DNA of 64,000 bases from Endozoicomonas sp. NE40 (GCF_040549045.1 NZ_JBEWTB010000002.1:651501-715500); one strand, 5' to 3'. Positions 1-9,067 are shown, counted from the first letter of the stretch. Notes: generated by a model from the letters alone, not told the origin. Translations and numbers: made by a program.

Positions 1-554
1 AGCTTCAGAGCCGTGGCCTTGAAGATATCTTCATTGCCTGTGTTGATGGACTGTCAGGCTTCCCTGAAGCCATCAACACGGTTTATCCAAAAGCCCAGAT
101 TCAGTTGTGTATCGTCCATCAGGTTCGTAACTCTCTGAAGTATGTGTCCTACAAGGATCGTAAGGCCGTATCAACGGACCTGAAGAAGATCTACCAGTCA
201 GCTACTGTGGACGAGGCTGAACGTGAACTGAGCGCTTTTGAGGCGACCTGGGATGATAAGTTTCCATCGATAGGTAAATCCTGGCGCAACAACTGGGATA
301 ACCTGATAACCCTGTTTGACTATCCTGATGATATCAGGAAAGCGATTTACACGACGAACGCTATAGAATCGCTGAACAGTGTGATCAGAAAAGCTATCAA
401 GCAACGGAAGATCTTCCCATCAGATAACTCTGTGATGAAGGTGATTTATCTGGCGATGGAAAGAGCTTCAGCGAAATGGACGATGCCCATCAGGAATTGG
501 GTATCAGCTCTGAACCGGTTTGCAATTATGTTTCCAGACCGGTTCAGGCAGTAA
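1..554 (+). CDS. IS256-family transposase, C-terminal fragment (5' end outside window)
   Basis: DDE (mutator-type) transposase that cuts and pastes its own IS. The reading frame starts at base 3. Visible parts are the second catalytic Asp region (CVDGLSGFPEA) and the catalytic Glu region (TTNAIESLN), ending with the same C-terminus as the 402-residue copy at 9966-11174. It differs from that copy by an Ala in place of Val near SAFEATW. The truncation is due to the window edge, so the element may be intact beyond it. Confidence 0.95.
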   Translation, partial: LQSRGLEDIFIACVDGLSGFPEAINTVYPKAQIQLCIVHQVRNSLKYVSYKDRKAVSTDLKKIYQSATVDEAERELSAFEATWDDKFPSIGKSWRNNWDNLITLFDYPDDIRKAIYTTNAIESLNSVIRKAIKQRKIFPSDNSVMKVIYLAMERASAKWTMPIRNWVSALNRFAIMFPDRFRQ

Positions 555-592
555 AGTTGGTTGAGCGTTTACACAGAATTAATTACAGGCTC
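1..592 (+). mobile_element. IS256-family element, right part only
   Basis: This is the 3' part of an insertion sequence cut by the window edge. It holds the transposase C-terminus and ends in the right inverted repeat (terminus CAGGCTC at 586-592). The sequence is nearly identical to the complete copy at 9928-11234. The 8 bases after it (AAAGAGAA, 593-600) are the expected target duplication, but the other copy lies outside the window. Confidence 0.93.
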
Positions 593-778
593 AAAGAGAA
601 CAGGTTTGAGATTATGTATTTAAACCGTCGTATTTCCTATTTTGAAGATTATGCAGAACAAAAGCCTTCACTAAATCCGCCTTTTAGCTCGGTCTATTTG
701 ACTTCTAAAATGTTACCGAAACAGGTTATTTTCAAAGAGGTTAATAAGACTGGCACAAGGCATGGTGTGAACACCTAA
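593..778 (+). pseudogene. 3' fragment of an unknown cassette gene split by IS256
   Basis: An open frame of 61 codons runs from the end of the IS to a TAA at 776-778, which lies in the R box of the next attC. The residues (for example RRISYFEDYAEQKP and SSVYLTSKMLPKQV) look like normal protein, and codon use is AT-rich like other array genes. The 5' part should lie left of the IS, outside the window. The gene opposes the array direction. No family is recognised. Confidence 0.6.
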
Positions 779-857
779 CGCCTGGTTCAGCCGCGCCGCC
801 GACGGCGGCGTCGGGTGGAGGGCGAAGCCCGGAACGAACTGGAACCATTTGTTATGT
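773..857 (-). repeat. attC site
   Basis: 85 bp, main type with the longer GCGCCGCCGACGGCGGCG stem. R box pair ACCTAAC / GTTATGT. It belongs to the first acetyltransferase cassette on its right, and that gene's frame runs through it. Confidence 0.95.
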
Positions 858-1395
858 GCGTGCTATTTTTTTGTTTCGTAATTGATTCTTTTTTCGTGAT
901 AAAAACTGTATTTGATTCTATATCTTTATTTACGAAGCTCATTGCTCCTAGCGTAACATTATCACCAATTTCAATACCGTCACCAATTATACAAGTATTT
1001 GCTCCGATATTTACATCATCGCCAATTACAACACCTTCTGAATTGGCATCATCTATTGTTCCAATTGTTGTGTTTTGACGTATTTCACAATTTTTACCAA
1101 TTTTTGTTTTAGGATTAATAACTATTCCTGATAAATGTCCAATACGAAAGCCAATATCTATGCTACTTTCCCTATGAATATCACAACAATACTTAAATCT
1201 TATTCTTTTATTGATTTTTTTAGAAAGTTTTTCTGCTAAAAAATTATTTTTCCGGTATAGAACGTATGCAGCACGATACCAAAATATATAATTGGCCTCT
1301 CTGCTATTCTGTATTCTCTTTAAAACTTTTTTCCAAGAAAATTTATCTTTTGGTTTTAATACTTCATAGATTAAATACTCTTTAAAAGTATACAT
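787..1395 (-). CDS. serine-O-acetyltransferase-like hexapeptide-repeat protein, copy 1 of 5
   Basis: Left-handed beta-helix acetyltransferase resembling the CysE/SAT group. These enzymes move acetyl from acetyl-CoA to a hydroxyl; the substrate here is unknown. The N-terminal helical part (1-75) is followed by hexapeptide repeats from about residue 77. IGHLSGIVIN aligns with the SAT active-site stretch, His87 being the likely catalytic residue. The start MYTFKEY is chosen because the divergent relative at 44077-44619 begins MYSFKEY; an in-frame ATG lies 12 codons upstream. No stop occurs before the attC, so translation runs across it to a TGA in the L' box and adds about 22 residues, including seven consecutive Arg. 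The cassette body is 572 bp. Confidence 0.85.
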   Translation of the reverse strand: MYTFKEYLIYEVLKPKDKFSWKKVLKRIQNSREANYIFWYRAAYVLYRKNNFLAEKLSKKINKRIRFKYCCDIHRESSIDIGFRIGHLSGIVINPKTKIGKNCEIRQNTTIGTIDDANSEGVVIGDDVNIGANTCIIGDGIEIGDNVTLGAMSFVNKDIESNTVFITKKESITKQKNSTHITNGSSSFRASPSTRRRRRRRG

Positions 1396-1429
1396 CTTCA
1401 TTACTCTTAAATTGATGCTTTGTAGAAGC

Positions 1430-1512
1430 ACATAACGCCTGGTTCAGCCGCCGCCGAAGGCGGTCGGGTGGAGGGGCGCAGCCCCGGAACGAACTGGAAC
1501 CATTTGTTAGGT
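1430..1512 (-). repeat. attC site
   Basis: 83 bp main type, ACATAAC / GTTAGGT. Belongs to family B copy 1. Confidence 0.95.
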
Positions 1513-2027
1513 GCCCTCGCAACTCTGTTGTTAATTTTGAGCAACGTACTTGAAATAGCACCTCTCTCCGTTTACTCAGAGCTTTCCACCGTGCACTGCT
1601 GAGAAAGGCAGAGAAGTTAAGATTATACTCTGCACCGTTGAGAGCTTGTAGAAACCTGACCGTGGAACCGAACCAAAAACCATCAAACTGGTTTGAGTCT
1701 CCCGCCAGCACCTGCTGAGAAGGTGACCAAGCCAATACTGGCGCTGTTTATTACTTGATATTGGAAATCAGAGTTGCCCGCCAGAAACTCCAAACCAGCC
1801 CCAACCTTGAGAGAGGCTCTGTACTTGCAAGGTGGCAACCAACCAAAAGGTTGAGAGCCAGAAAAATCTCAACCGTGGAACGGAACCAAACCCAGAAATT
1901 TGCTGGGACTCTCCGATAAAACTGAATCAATAAACTATCGATGTCTACAGAGCCAAAGGGGTTGCACAAAAAACTCTCAGCAAAGACAGAGATTGAAGGT
2001 GTGTACCCTTTGCACTGAACTCTTGGC
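1513..2027 (-). repeat. Non-coding cassette, family B copy 1
   Basis: 515 bp, the basic family B length without internal duplication. Long frames exist on both strands, but their phase shifts between copies, so no gene is called. Confidence 0.85.
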
Positions 2028-2112
2028 ACCTAACGCCTGGTTCAGCCGCGCCGCCGACGGCGGCGTCGGGTGGAGGGCGAAGCCCGGAACGAACTGGAAC
2101 CATTTGTTATGT
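2028..2112 (-). repeat. attC site
   Basis: 85 bp long-stem main type, ACCTAAC / GTTATGT. Belongs to acetyltransferase copy 2. Confidence 0.95.
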
Positions 2113-2650
2113 GCGTGCTATTTTTTTGTTTCGTAATTGATTCTTTTTTCGTGATAAAAACTGTATTTGATTCTATATCTTTATTTACGAAGCTCATTGC
2201 TCCTAGCGTAACATTATCACCAATTTCAATACCGTCACCAATTATACAAGTATTTGCTCCGATATTTACATCATCGCCAATTACAACACCTTCTGAATTG
2301 GCATCATCTATTGTTCCAATTGTTGTGTTTTGACGTATTTCACAATTTTTACCAATTTTTGTTTTAGGATTAATAACTATTCCTGATAAATGTCCAATAC
2401 GAAAGCCAATATCTATGCTACTTTCCCTATGAATATCACAACAATACTTAAATTTTATTCTTTTATTGATTTTTTTAGAAAGTTTTTCTGCTAAAAAATT
2501 ATTTTTCCGGTATAGAACGTATGCAGCACGATACCAAAATATATAATTGGCCTCTCTGCTATTCTGTATTCTCTTTAAAAGTTTTTTCCAAGAAAATTTA
2601 TCTTTTGGTTTTAATACTTCATAGATTAAGTACTCTTTAAAAGTATACAT
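2042..2650 (-). CDS. serine-O-acetyltransferase-like protein, copy 2 of 5
   Basis: Same 572-bp cassette as copy 1, with the same read-through into the attC. It differs at a few bases: Leu for Val in WKKLLKRIQ, and Lys for Arg in RIKFKYC. The putative catalytic His in IGHLSG is kept. Confidence 0.85.
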   Translation of the reverse strand: MYTFKEYLIYEVLKPKDKFSWKKLLKRIQNSREANYIFWYRAAYVLYRKNNFLAEKLSKKINKRIKFKYCCDIHRESSIDIGFRIGHLSGIVINPKTKIGKNCEIRQNTTIGTIDDANSEGVVIGDDVNIGANTCIIGDGIEIGDNVTLGAMSFVNKDIESNTVFITKKESITKQKNSTHITNGSSSFRASPSTRRRRRRRG

Positions 2651-2684
2651 CTTCATTACTCTTAAATTGATGCTTTGTAGAAGC

Positions 2685-2767
2685 ACATAACGCCTGGTTC
2701 AGCCGCCGCCGAAGGCGGTCGGGTGGAGGGGCGAAGCCCCGGAACGAACTGGAACCATTTGTTAGGC
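2685..2767 (-). repeat. attC site
   Basis: 83 bp main type, ACATAAC / GTTAGGC. Belongs to the CoiA-like cassette. Confidence 0.95.
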
Positions 2768-2774
2768 TTCCTCT

Positions 2775-3686
2775 CTACATTGCTGGTTTAGTTGAGACGG
2801 TTTCGCTGCACTTTGGACATGTAACCTCAGAGCGAAAAACAATTATACGCTCTGGTGCATAAAGCCAAACATGTGAACACATGTCACATCTGAGCCAACA
2901 AGAACTGTAAACGCCTGATTCGGTTTGTTTCTGTGGTTTCTTTTCTCTAGTGATGACAACTTGTTTCTGAGCTGCTTGTTGCTTTGCTTGCTTTCTTCTT
3001 TGGCGAATTTGAGAATTTATTGTTTCTAATTTTGATTTCAACCGATATCGAAGCATTTTTTCTGTAGCTTCTTGCTCTGGTTGATTTATCCACTTTTTAT
3101 GTTTGTATTCAGAAATTATTATTTCTCTAAGCTCTTCTTTCGTTATTAGTGGATTGATTTTTGATAAATCAATTTCAACTGCCTGAATGCCAAGTTTTTT
3201 TATTTTATCTTTTTTCTCTAAACTGACAAAGTGACTTACAGCTATTTCTATTAATATTTGCTCGCCTTCGAAGAAACCTATAATGTCAGGTCTTATTTCA
3301 TCTATGTTTTTCTCAAGAACCACTGAGTCCATTTTCAATGAACCCTTGATATAAAGTATTTCTGATTCACTATGGCTATTACCATCGATATCTGTATCAG
3401 ACACTGACACTTTATATTCTGGCAAATTTACCTTACCTTCTTCTTCGAGAATTTGTTTTGCCATTAAGTGTATTGAAGTTTCATAACCTGAAATACACTC
3501 ATCTTTATTGCTTGGGTCATGTGAGAAGTGATGGACTCTACCGCTATAACCTTTTTTGGCTTGCAGTATTCCTTTGCATGCTGGACAAATGCTATTACAA
3601 GCAAGTCCAGAGTCAACCTCGCTGACACTAACAAGTTTCCCATTTTTTAAACCAAATGGGATTTTCAATCCTGATATATTTTCCAT
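2775..3686 (-). CDS. CoiA-like competence/nuclease-fold protein, copy 1 of 2
   Basis: 303 residues. An N-terminal zinc-finger-like motif (CPAC at 34-37, then HHFSH at 52-56) is followed by a PD-(D/E)XK-like core (RPDI with Asp134; LIEIAVSH with Glu147). A basic, Gln-rich helix covers about 215-250, and a C-terminal zinc ribbon has CDMC at 267-270 and CPKC at 290-293. This order resembles CoiA-type proteins of transformation and related nuclease-fold proteins. The usual Lys of the ExK motif is not obvious, so activity is uncertain. The TAG stop lies before the attC. An apparently identical copy is at 38275-39186. DNA binding or processing is inferred. Confidence 0.75.
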   Translation of the reverse strand: MENISGLKIPFGLKNGKLVSVSEVDSGLACNSICPACKGILQAKKGYSGRVHHFSHDPSNKDECISGYETSIHLMAKQILEEEGKVNLPEYKVSVSDTDIDGNSHSESEILYIKGSLKMDSVVLEKNIDEIRPDIIGFFEGEQILIEIAVSHFVSLEKKDKIKKLGIQAVEIDLSKINPLITKEELREIIISEYKHKKWINQPEQEATEKMLRYRLKSKLETINSQIRQRRKQAKQQAAQKQVVITREKKPQKQTESGVYSSCWLRCDMCSHVWLYAPERIIVFRSEVTCPKCSETVSTKPAM

Positions 3687-3705
3687 ACTGTCAATTTTTG
3701 TGGAA

Positions 3706-3784
3706 GCCTAACGCCTGCTTCAGCGGTGCGCCGCAAGGCGCATCCGGTGAGCGTAAGCGAACGAACTGGAAGCATTTGTTATGC
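3706..3784 (-). repeat. attC site, GCTTCAG subtype
   Basis: 79 bp, GCCTAAC / GTTATGC. The L boxes read GCTTCAG / CTGGAAGC instead of GGTTCAG / CTGGAACC, and the loop part is distinct (CGGTGCGCCGCAAGGCGCATC). Belongs to the divergent two-gene cassette on its right. Confidence 0.93.
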
Positions 3785-3949
3785 GTTTCTATCAGCAAGG
3801 CACTTTAGCCAAGCCGACAGGCTAAGACCTTGTTCCTTAGCTGCTTTCTCCCAGCGAGCCTTATCATCGGATGAACATCTAAGGTGTATCCGATCCTGTA
3901 GTTTATCTGGATTACGTGGTCTGCCACGTTTGAGTTTTTGTGTTTTCAT
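3779..3949 (-). CDS. small ribbon-helix-helix-like DNA-binding protein
   Basis: 56 residues from ATG 3949. A longer GTG start at 3970 would place the first codons inside the operator-like repeat, so the ATG is preferred. A basic N-terminus (KLKRGRPRNPDK) precedes a beta strand and two helices (IHLRCSSDDKARWEKAAKEQ, then LSLSAWLKCLADRN), typical of Arc/CopG-type repressors. The TAA stop is supplied by the attC R box. It is divergent from the gene at 4042 across a 92-bp gap with two identical 15-bp repeats, so autoregulation is likely. No toxin partner is recognised. Confidence 0.7.
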   Translation of the reverse strand: MKTQKLKRGRPRNPDKLQDRIHLRCSSDDKARWEKAAKEQGLSLSAWLKCLADRNA

Positions 3950-3961
3950 ACTTTCAATTAT

Positions 3962-4022
3962 AGTACGCACTAAAAACTTGACAACCTGAAATATGAGCTA
4001 TAATTAAAGTACGCACTAAAAA
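3962..4022. promoter_or_regulatory. divergent promoter with two operator-like direct repeats
   Basis: AGTACGCACTAAAAA occurs at 3962-3976 and again at 4008-4022, 46 bp apart. Between them are TTGACA (3978-3983) and TATAAT (3999-4004), a perfect -35/-10 pair with a short 15-bp spacer facing the plus-strand gene. The repeats are probably bound by the small repressor encoded on the left. Confidence 0.6.
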
Positions 4023-4041
4023 TATTAAAGAGGAAATAGCT

Positions 4042-4275
4042 ATGAGCATTTTTGACTACGAAAAAGGAATTAGCGAAAGAGTTGAGGTTGTACCTTCCAA
4101 AGATCAATTTGGAGGTATCGAATATAAGGTAAAGGTAGATGGCAAATTTCTGACATATAGCCAAGGAGGAGATCAGAAATTTCACTACGAGCATGAAGCT
4201 GAATTACATGGTCGGCAATATGCTAGAGGTTACACTTCAGCATCAACGACATTCGGGGTTCATAATATGGGATAA
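4042..4275 (+). CDS. hypothetical protein, 77 aa
   Basis: Starts at ATG 4042 after an AGAGGAAA ribosome site. Mostly beta-strand-like sequence (IEYKVKVDGKFLTYSQGG) with an acidic, His-containing middle. No signal peptide or membrane segment and no recognised family. It shares a cassette and a bidirectional promoter with the small DNA-binding protein on its left. Confidence 0.7.
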   Translation: MSIFDYEKGISERVEVVPSKDQFGGIEYKVKVDGKFLTYSQGGDQKFHYEHEAELHGRQYARGYTSASTTFGVHNMG

Positions 4276-4277
4276 AC

Positions 4278-4360
4278 GCATAACGCCTGGTTCAGCCGCC
4301 GCCGAAGGCGGTCGGGTGGAGGGGCGCAGCCCCGGAACGAACTGGAACCATTTGTTAGGT
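4278..4360 (-). repeat. attC site
   Basis: 83 bp main type, GCATAAC / GTTAGGT. Belongs to family B copy 2. Confidence 0.95.
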
Positions 4361-5032
4361 GCTCTCGCAACTCTGTTGTTAATTTTGAGCAACGTACTTG
4401 AAATAGCTCCTCTCTCCGTTTACTCAGAGCTTTCCACCATTCACTGCTGAGAAAGGCAGAGAAGTTAAGATTATACTCTGCACCGTTGAGAGCTTGTAGA
4501 AACCTGACCGTGGAACCGAACCAAAAACCATCAAACTGGTTTGAATCTCCCGCCAGCACCTGCTGAGAAGGTTACCAAGCCAATACTGGCGTTGTTTATC
4601 ACTTGATATTGGAAATCAGAGTTGCTCGCCAGAAACTCCAAACCAGCCCCAACCTTGAGAGAGGCTCTGTACTTGCAAGGTGGCAACCAACCAAAAGGTT
4701 GAGAGCCAGAAAAATCTCAACCGTGGAACGGAACCAAACTCACGAATTGACCTGAACTCACCGTATTGGAAATCAGGGTTGCCCGCCAGAAACTCCAAAC
4801 CAACCCCAACCTTGAGAGAGGCTCTGCACTTGCAAGGTGGCAACCAACCAAAAGGTTGAGAGCCAGAAAAATCTCAACCGTGGAACGGAACCAAACCCAG
4901 AAATTTGCTGGAACTCTCAGATAAAACTGAATCAATAAACTATCGACGTTTACAGAGCCAACGGGGTTGCACAAAAAACTCTCAGCAAAGACAAAGATTA
5001 AAGATGTGTACCCTTTGCACTGAACTCTTGGC
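4361..5032 (-). repeat. Non-coding cassette, family B copy 2
   Basis: 672 bp. Contains a tandem duplication of a 157-bp unit (repeat starts near 4609 and 4766), which accounts for the extra length over the 515-bp form. Confidence 0.85.
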
Positions 5033-5108
5033 ACCTAACGCCTGGTTCAGCCGCCGCCGTAAGGCGGTCGGGTGAGCGCAGCGAACGTACTGGAACCATT
5101 TGTTATGT
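5033..5108 (-). repeat. attC site, short-arm type
   Basis: 76 bp, ACCTAAC / GTTATGT. The GGAGGGGCGCAGCCCCGG arm is replaced by GAGCGCAGCGAACG. Belongs to family A copy 1. Confidence 0.94.
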
Positions 5109-5563
5109 GCCATTGCTTTGTTTGAATTCTTTGCTGGGCAGACTCTTAAAGTCACTCCAGACTGCTACCCGCGAAACTCGGTGTTTCTGCAAACGAAGAA
5201 GCCAAAAACTCTGGGCTGGCGTGGCACGAACACCCAAGCCTGATTGCCAGCATGGCACTGAACTAACCCTTGCAAGGCGCAACGAACCATAAGCTGCCAT
5301 TCCAAGCGGTAAACACTCCGAAGCTGCGGCCAGCTTGAATGAACTGGCAAAATAATCAAAGCTTTGTGCTGGCGTGCCCCCCTGCCGCTACCCTGCACAG
5401 AAACCTCTTGGCAGTAGGAAAGAGAACTGAACTTTATGCTGGCATTGCACGACACTGATTATTGCTGGGTAATAATCTATTTCGCCAGCTTGGGAAAGAC
5501 TTACAAACCCCAACCAACAACAGCTCTTAACTACACGACAGTAATGACCAACTATCTTAAGGC
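5109..5563 (-). repeat. Non-coding cassette, family A copy 1
   Basis: 455 bp. It carries the family's repeated CTGGC/GCCAG motifs. It has several point differences from the family consensus (for example AATTCTTTGC near 5130), so it is one of the more diverged copies. Confidence 0.85.
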
Positions 5564-5646
5564 ACATAACGCCTGGTTCAGCCGCCGCCGAAGGCGGTCG
5601 GGTGGAGGGGCGCAGCCCCGGAACGAACTGGAACCATTTGTTAGGT
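5564..5646 (-). repeat. attC site
   Basis: 83 bp main type, ACATAAC / GTTAGGT. Belongs to family B copy 3. Confidence 0.95.
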
Positions 5647-6318
5647 GCCCTCGCAACTCTGTTGTTAATTTTGAGCAACGTACTTGAAATAGCTCCTCTC
5701 TCCGTTTACTCAAAGCTTTCCACCGTGCACTGCTGAGAAAGGCAGAGAAGTTAAGATTATACTCCGCACCGTTGAGAGCTTGTAGAAACCTGACCGTGGA
5801 ACCGAACCAAAAACCATCAAACTGGTTTGAGTCTCCTGCCAGCACCTGCTGAGAAGGTGACCAAGCCAATACTGGCGTTGTTTGTTACTTGATATTGGAA
5901 ATCAGAGCTGCTCGCCAGAAACTCCAAACCAGCCCCAACCTTGAGAGAGGCTCTGTACTTGCAAGGTGGCAACCAACCAAAAGGTTGAGAGCCAGAAAAA
6001 TCTCAACCGTGGAACGGAACCAAACTCACGAATTGACCTGAACTAACCGTATTGGAAATCAGGGTTACCCGCCAGAAACTCCAAACCAACCCCAACCTTG
6101 AGAGAGGCTCTGCACTTGCAAGGTGGCAACCAACCAAAAGGTTGAGAGCCAGAAAAATCTCAACCGTGGAACGGAACCAAACCCAGAAATTTGGTGGAAC
6201 TCTCCGATAAAACTGAATCAATAAACTATCGACGTCTACAGAGCCAACGGGGTTGCACAAAAAACTCTCAGCAAAGACAAAGATTGAAGATGTGTACCCT
6301 TTGCACTGAACTCTTGGC
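5647..6318 (-). repeat. Non-coding cassette, family B copy 3
   Basis: 672 bp, the same 157-bp duplicated form as copy 2. Confidence 0.85.
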
Positions 6319-6403
6319 ACCTAACGCCTGGTTCAGCCGCGCCGCCGACGGCGGCGTCGGGTGGAGGGCGAAGCCCGGAACGAACTGGAACCATTTGTTA
6401 TGT
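6319..6403 (-). repeat. attC site
   Basis: 85 bp long-stem main type, ACCTAAC / GTTATGT. Belongs to acetyltransferase copy 3. Confidence 0.95.
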
Positions 6404-6941
6404 GCGTGCTATTTTTTTGTTTCGTAATTGATTCTTTTTTCGTGATAAAAACTGTATTTGATTCTATATCTTTATTTACGAAGCTCATTGCTCCTAGCGT
6501 AACATTATCACCAATTTCAATACCGTCACCAATTATACAAGTATTTGCTCCGATATTTACATCATCGCCAATTACAACACCTTCTGAATTGGCATCATCT
6601 ATTGTTCCAATTGTTGTGTTTTGACGTATTTCACAATTTTTACCAATTTTTGTTTTAGGATTAATAACTATTCCTGATAAATGTCCAATACGAAAGCCAA
6701 TATCTATGCTACTTTCCCTATGAATATCACAACAATACTTAAATCTTATTCTTTTATTGATTTTTTTAGAAAGTTTTTCTGCTAAAAAATTATTTTTCCG
6801 GTATAGAACGTATGCAGCACGATACCAAAATATATAATTGGCCTCTCTGCTATTCTGTATTCTCTTTAAAACTTTTTTCCAAGAAAATTTATCTTTTGGT
6901 TTTAATACTTCATAGATTAAATACTCTTTAAAAGTATACAT
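6333..6941 (-). CDS. serine-O-acetyltransferase-like protein, copy 3 of 5
   Basis: Protein sequence as copy 1, including the attC-encoded Arg-rich C-terminus. As at 1513-2650, the neighbour on its right boundary side of the array is a family B / acetyltransferase pairing (B at 5647, this gene at 6333), which suggests joint movement or repeated insertion next to the same attC. Confidence 0.85.
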   Translation of the reverse strand: MYTFKEYLIYEVLKPKDKFSWKKVLKRIQNSREANYIFWYRAAYVLYRKNNFLAEKLSKKINKRIRFKYCCDIHRESSIDIGFRIGHLSGIVINPKTKIGKNCEIRQNTTIGTIDDANSEGVVIGDDVNIGANTCIIGDGIEIGDNVTLGAMSFVNKDIESNTVFITKKESITKQKNSTHITNGSSSFRASPSTRRRRRRRG

Positions 6942-6975
6942 CTTCATTACTCTTAAATTGATGCTTTGTAGAAGC

Positions 6976-7058
6976 ACATAACGCCTGGTTCAGCCGCCGC
7001 CGAAGGCGGTCGGGTGGAGGGGCGCAGCCCCGGAACGAACTGGAACCATTTGTTATGT
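6976..7058 (-). repeat. attC site
   Basis: 83 bp main type, ACATAAC / GTTATGT. Belongs to the lipoprotein cassette on its right. Confidence 0.95.
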
Positions 7059-7082
7059 TTCGTTCTCAGATATGGGTTCTTA

Positions 7083-7619
7083 TTAACTACTTGACACTGA
7101 CGTAATGTAATAGTCAGCTATTGCTTCTGCTATAGCTTCTAATTGTCTAGGTGTTGTTGCTCCAAATACTCCCTGTATTGTTTCAGATTCAGTATCAAAA
7201 ATTGACTGGTTTATAATTTTCCCTGTCTCACTGTCAACTATTTCAGCCCTAATTTTTATTGCGGCATCTCCAAGAATAACACCTGTCATAAACCTTTCGA
7301 TAGATGAGACATACCTAAATCGCTCGATGGATAAGTTTAAACCAATATTACTTTCTAAGCTTTGATCTAATATAATTACAGTCTGAGGCTTTTGCTGGTT
7401 AATATTACGCACAACCAGATCATTTAGTTCTGAGATACTTTGAGAAATATTTCTACTTTCTTTAACTCGCTCAGAAGCCAACGTTTGAATTAATAGTATT
7501 TTACTCTCAGACGTTATTCGTGTAGTTCCATCATTATTGTCAACAAGCGACTTATTGATTTTGGCAGCACATCCGGTCAGGAAAAGAGACAAAAGCAAAA
7601 TGTATAAATAGTTTTTCAT
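7083..7619 (-). CDS. predicted lipoprotein, possibly DUF4410-like
   Basis: 178 residues. A lipoprotein signal peptide ends in the lipobox LTGC (residues 14-17), so the mature protein should start at Cys17 and be membrane-anchored. The C-terminal half (VILGDAAIKIRAEIVDSETG) has the pattern of a small beta-rich domain with a conserved D-x-x-TG turn, as seen in DUF4410-type lipoproteins; this assignment is tentative. Single gene in array sense, with about 110 bp of upstream sequence able to hold its own promoter. Confidence 0.8.
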   Translation of the reverse strand: MKNYLYILLLSLFLTGCAAKINKSLVDNNDGTTRITSESKILLIQTLASERVKESRNISQSISELNDLVVRNINQQKPQTVIILDQSLESNIGLNLSIERFRYVSSIERFMTGVILGDAAIKIRAEIVDSETGKIINQSIFDTESETIQGVFGATTPRQLEAIAEAIADYYITSVSSS

Positions 7620-7731
7620 TGGTAATTCACTTCTTAGTTTTATTGTTTCAATAGTTCGAATATTTCGTGGTTTTGTTGATTAAATAAAATACTCCTTTCT
7701 ATTATTTTCTTTCTCAATGATTGGTATAGAA

Positions 7732-7818
7732 ACATAACGCCTGGTTCAGCCGCGCCGCCGACGGCGGCGTCGGGTGGAGGGGCGAAGCCCCGGAACGAAC
7801 TGGAACCATTTGTTAGCT
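7732..7818 (-). repeat. attC site
   Basis: 87 bp long-stem main type, ACATAAC / GTTAGCT. Belongs to the FKBP cassette. Confidence 0.95.
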
Positions 7819-7865
7819 GCTATACTCGAGGATTTTAAAATATACAGAATTGGGAGTAAGCATAT

Positions 7866-8330
7866 ATGAAAATAGATCACACAATTCCATCTGCTGTGGT
7901 TTTTCTTTGGCTTGCTGCGACAGTTTGTCTCTGCTTTGCTAATGAAGATTCTAATATTAAATCAGGTTTTAATTCGGTAACTCAGGTAATTCCTGTCGAT
8001 TGTAATGTTAAGGTGAAAGATGGTGATATTATCAAAGCTCATTATAATGGGTACTTACTGTTAACTGACTCAACGATAAAAATTGATTCATCATATGAAC
8101 GAGGAAAAACATTCAATTTCCGCTTAGGTTCAGAAAGAGTTATCAAGGGGTTTATTTATGGATTTAGTGATATGTGCCTTGGTGAGAAGCGCCTTATTAC
8201 TATACCTCCTGAATTGGCCTATGGTGAAATTGGAATACCAGGTAGAATACCTGCAAATTCTACGTTGCTTTTCGAAATAGAGTTAGTTGAGATTCTCCAG
8301 CCTGACACTACCTCACAGTATATTAGATAG
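7866..8330 (+). CDS. secreted FKBP-type peptidyl-prolyl isomerase
   Basis: 154 residues. The N-terminal signal peptide (about 1-25, ending CFANED) sends the protein to the periplasm, where it would catalyse cis-trans isomerisation at proline. The FKBP domain covers about 50-148: KAHYNGYLL, then DSSYERGKTFNFRLG, VIKGF, ELAYGE and the closing strand LLFEIELVEI. Most pocket positions are kept. The gene runs against the array direction and so must use its own promoter in the 47 bp downstream of the attC. Confidence 0.88.
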   Translation: MKIDHTIPSAVVFLWLAATVCLCFANEDSNIKSGFNSVTQVIPVDCNVKVKDGDIIKAHYNGYLLLTDSTIKIDSSYERGKTFNFRLGSERVIKGFIYGFSDMCLGEKRLITIPPELAYGEIGIPGRIPANSTLLFEIELVEILQPDTTSQYIR

Positions 8331-8348
8331 CCTGTTGTATGGCATGGC

Positions 8349-8429
8349 AGCTAACGCCTGGTTCAGCCGCCGCCGAAGGCGGTCGGGTGGAGGGCGAAGC
8401 CCGGAACGAACTGGAACCATTTGTTATGT
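8349..8429 (-). repeat. attC site
   Basis: 81 bp main type with the shortened GGAGGGCGAAGCCCGG arm, AGCTAAC / GTTATGT. Belongs to pentapeptide cassette 1. Confidence 0.95.
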
Positions 8430-8464
8430 GGCTTCCCTCTATGTTGCAAGAATGCAGTAGAAAT

Positions 8465-9067
8465 TCAATCCACTAACTCTATGTCGAGATTTTCTAAAAG
8501 TCTTGTAGCTTCGTATCGTGTAAACCTTGCCTTTTTTACATTATTGAAGTTTATATCAATGTCGTAATTTGATGCTTCAAGGAAACTAGCTGAAGTAAGA
8601 TTTGTATTGTTGAAAGTACTCCTGGTTAAATCTGAATAATTAAATTGACCTTTCCTAAAACTTCCTTCTCTGAAATCCACATCATGTGCTTTGCACTCTT
8701 CAATAATAATCTCTGGCAATTCCAAACCAAAAAAAGATGAATCATTTATGATGCATTTTCTGAAAGTTATTGGTGATGACGGGCAGATATTTGACCATGT
8801 AGCCTTTGCCCAATCAACACCAATAACTTTACTATTAGTGAACGAGACATCAAGAAAACGACTGTAATTAATTTTTACAAGGCTGAGGTTACATTTATCA
8901 AATAAACAGTCAATAAACTTACATTTTTCAAAGGTTGATTCACTCAGGTCACAATTAATAAAAGAACATGAATCAAATTCAATATATCTAATATCTTTAT
9001 TTTTTAAGTCTTCATCTTGAAATTTCACTAAATAATATTCTGTCTCACCTTCTTTAAAACTATTCAT
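8465..9067 (-). CDS. pentapeptide-repeat protein, copy 1 of 2
   Basis: 200 residues starting MNSFKEGETEYY. An upstream in-frame extension runs through the next attC and is not used, because the second copy at 21340 starts at the same Met. From about residue 30 the sequence shows the A(D/N)LXX rhythm of pentapeptide repeats (SFINCDLSESTFEKCKFIDC, and later FNYSDLTRSTFNNTNLTSAS), predicting a right-handed beta-helix. Some family members protect DNA gyrase, but many have no known role. Single-gene cassette in array sense. Confidence 0.85.
   Translation of the reverse strand: MNSFKEGETEYYLVKFQDEDLKNKDIRYIEFDSCSFINCDLSESTFEKCKFIDCLFDKCNLSLVKINYSRFLDVSFTNSKVIGVDWAKATWSNICPSSPITFRKCIINDSSFFGLELPEIIIEECKAHDVDFREGSFRKGQFNYSDLTRSTFNNTNLTSASFLEASNYDIDINFNNVKKARFTRYEATRLLENLDIELVD

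Noticed and set aside
815..1078. 87-codon plus-strand frame opposite each acetyltransferase gene
   Set aside because: Antisense shadow of the hexapeptide-repeat gene; it begins inside the attC and has no ribosome site.
4717..5034. Frames in family B such as those encoding FWVWFRSTVEIFLALNLLVG
   Set aside because: They change phase or length with each internal duplication, and different frames are open in different copies; best explained by stop-poor non-coding DNA.
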